This document shows, piece after piece, positions 12,755 to 13,342 of a stretch of 13,342 bases of DNA. The number at the start of each line of letters is the position of its first letter. Position 1 is the stretch's first letter. Both the position numbers and the translations under genes were made by a program. Under the pieces are notes generated by a model, which was not told where the DNA came from, did not search any database, and saw nothing but the letters and a program-made list of their open reading frames with translations. The stretch lies in assembly GCA_049421025.1 (NCBI GenBank), contig JBMSMG010000046.1, forward strand, positions 1 to 13,342, in the 5' to 3' direction. This DNA comes from RGUW01 sp049421025. Its GTDB lineage: Bacteria; Cyanobacteriota; Cyanobacteriia; PCC-6307; Cyanobiaceae.

Positions 12755-13342
12755 ATGCCCCTCACTGCCTTGGTGCGCCAGCTGCAGCAGGTGCCCCTGA
12801 GCGCTGAGGTGGCAGCCCGCATCGAGCGGCCAGAGCGGCTACGGCTCGGCGGCGCCAGCAGGGCCGCGCGCGCCCTGATCAGCAGCGCCTTGGCACGGGT
12901 TCGACAAGCCCCGCTGCTGGTGGTGGTGCCCACGCTCGAGGAGGCGGGCCGCTGGGCCGCGCTGCTCGAGCTGATGGGCTGGAGGAGCTGCCAGCTCTAC
13001 CCCACCAGCGAAGCCAGCCCCTATGAGGCGATCGAGCCCACCAGCGAGATCACCTGGGGCCAGCTGCAGGTGCTCAGCGAGCTGCTCGATCAGAGCGCAA
13101 GCCGTGGCGCTGATCTGGCGATCGTGGCCACCGAGCGGGCCCTGCAGCCCCACCTGCCACCGCCAGCGGCTCTGAGGGCGCAGTGCTTAAGTCTGCGCAA
13201 GGGGGAGAGCCTCGAGCTCGAGGCGCTCGGTGAAACCCTGAGCCGCCTGGGCTACGAGCGGGTCACCAGCATCGAGCAAGAGGGCACCTGGAGCCGCCGC
13301 GGCGACATCGTCGATGTGTTTCCGGTCAGCAGCGAGCTGCCG
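12755..13342 (+). CDS. mfd: Transcription-repair coupling factor Mfd, N-terminal part (3' partial)
   Basis: Mfd is a DNA translocase that removes RNA polymerase stalled at lesions and recruits UvrA for nucleotide excision repair. The frame is open from ATG 12755 to the window end, giving 196 residues of a protein normally above 1100. What is visible is the UvrB-like N-terminal module: GGASRAARALISSAL, PLLVVVPTLEEAGRW, then YPTSEASPYEAIEPTSEITW (equivalent to the LPYD..SP segment), and the diagnostic IEQEGTWSRRGDIVDVFPVS (equivalent to E.GqFs.RGdI.DvfP). UvrB itself shares the fold, but the spacing and the PTSE..PYE segment fit Mfd better. It starts with ATG; an AGGAG lies 16 bp upstream. The helicase motifs lie outside the window. 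Confidence 0.93.
   Translation, partial: MPLTALVRQLQQVPLSAEVAARIERPERLRLGGASRAARALISSALARVRQAPLLVVVPTLEEAGRWAALLELMGWRSCQLYPTSEASPYEAIEPTSEITWGQLQVLSELLDQSASRGADLAIVATERALQPHLPPPAALRAQCLSLRKGESLELEALGETLSRLGYERVTSIEQEGTWSRRGDIVDVFPVSSELP

Noticed and set aside
1..13342. A mobile element, defence island or prophage
   Set aside because: There is no transposase, integrase, terminal repeat, tRNA target or toxin-antitoxin pair, and codon use and GC content are uniform with core genes throughout.

Overview
The window looks like ordinary chromosomal DNA of a GC-rich cyanobacterium, most likely a picocyanobacterium of the Synechococcus/Cyanobium type. The evidence is an aerobic Mg-protoporphyrin cyclase gene (acsF), a Zam-type RNase II-family gene, cyanobacterial families such as DUF2996 and DUF6464, and very tight packing with many GTG and TTG starts. 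Only two HIP1 octamers (GCGATCGC) were seen, which fits that lineage better than a HIP1-rich freshwater cyanobacterium. I saw no rRNA, tRNA, CRISPR, insertion sequence, phage or integration signature, and base composition is even throughout.

Left block, 1-8756, all on the + strand: zam (5' end missing), ubiX, a small two-helix membrane protein, a DUF2996 protein, acsF, tldD, tldE and fmt. Stop/start overlaps of 4 bp (zam/ubiX, tldD/tldE, tldE/fmt) and short gaps suggest one or two operons. The 99-bp gap before acsF is the best place for an internal promoter. The block combines flavin cofactor synthesis (UbiX makes prenyl-FMN), chlorophyll synthesis (AcsF), a TldD/TldE peptidase pair and translation initiation (Fmt).

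Middle block, 8757-11085: a small + strand protein of unknown function faces a four-gene - strand operon. In transcription order this is a TerC-family membrane transporter, a DUF6464 cysteine-rich protein, a 244-residue protein whose first 150 residues resemble the archaeal CTP-dependent riboflavin kinase, and a 61-residue protein. The genes are 4, 0 and 19 bp apart. This operon is the most interesting part of the window.

Right block, 11086-13342: a + strand cyanobacterial protein with a 12-bp tandem repeat and two copies of a helical module overlaps tail-to-tail with a membrane-anchored HExxH putative metallopeptidase. Divergent from the peptidase is the start of mfd, the transcription-repair coupling factor, which runs off the window.

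Most of the window is core genome. The points most worth checking are the riboflavin-kinase-like protein and its operon, and the loss of the catalytic motif in the RNB domain of Zam. All family assignments come from reading motifs in the translated sequence; no database search was run.
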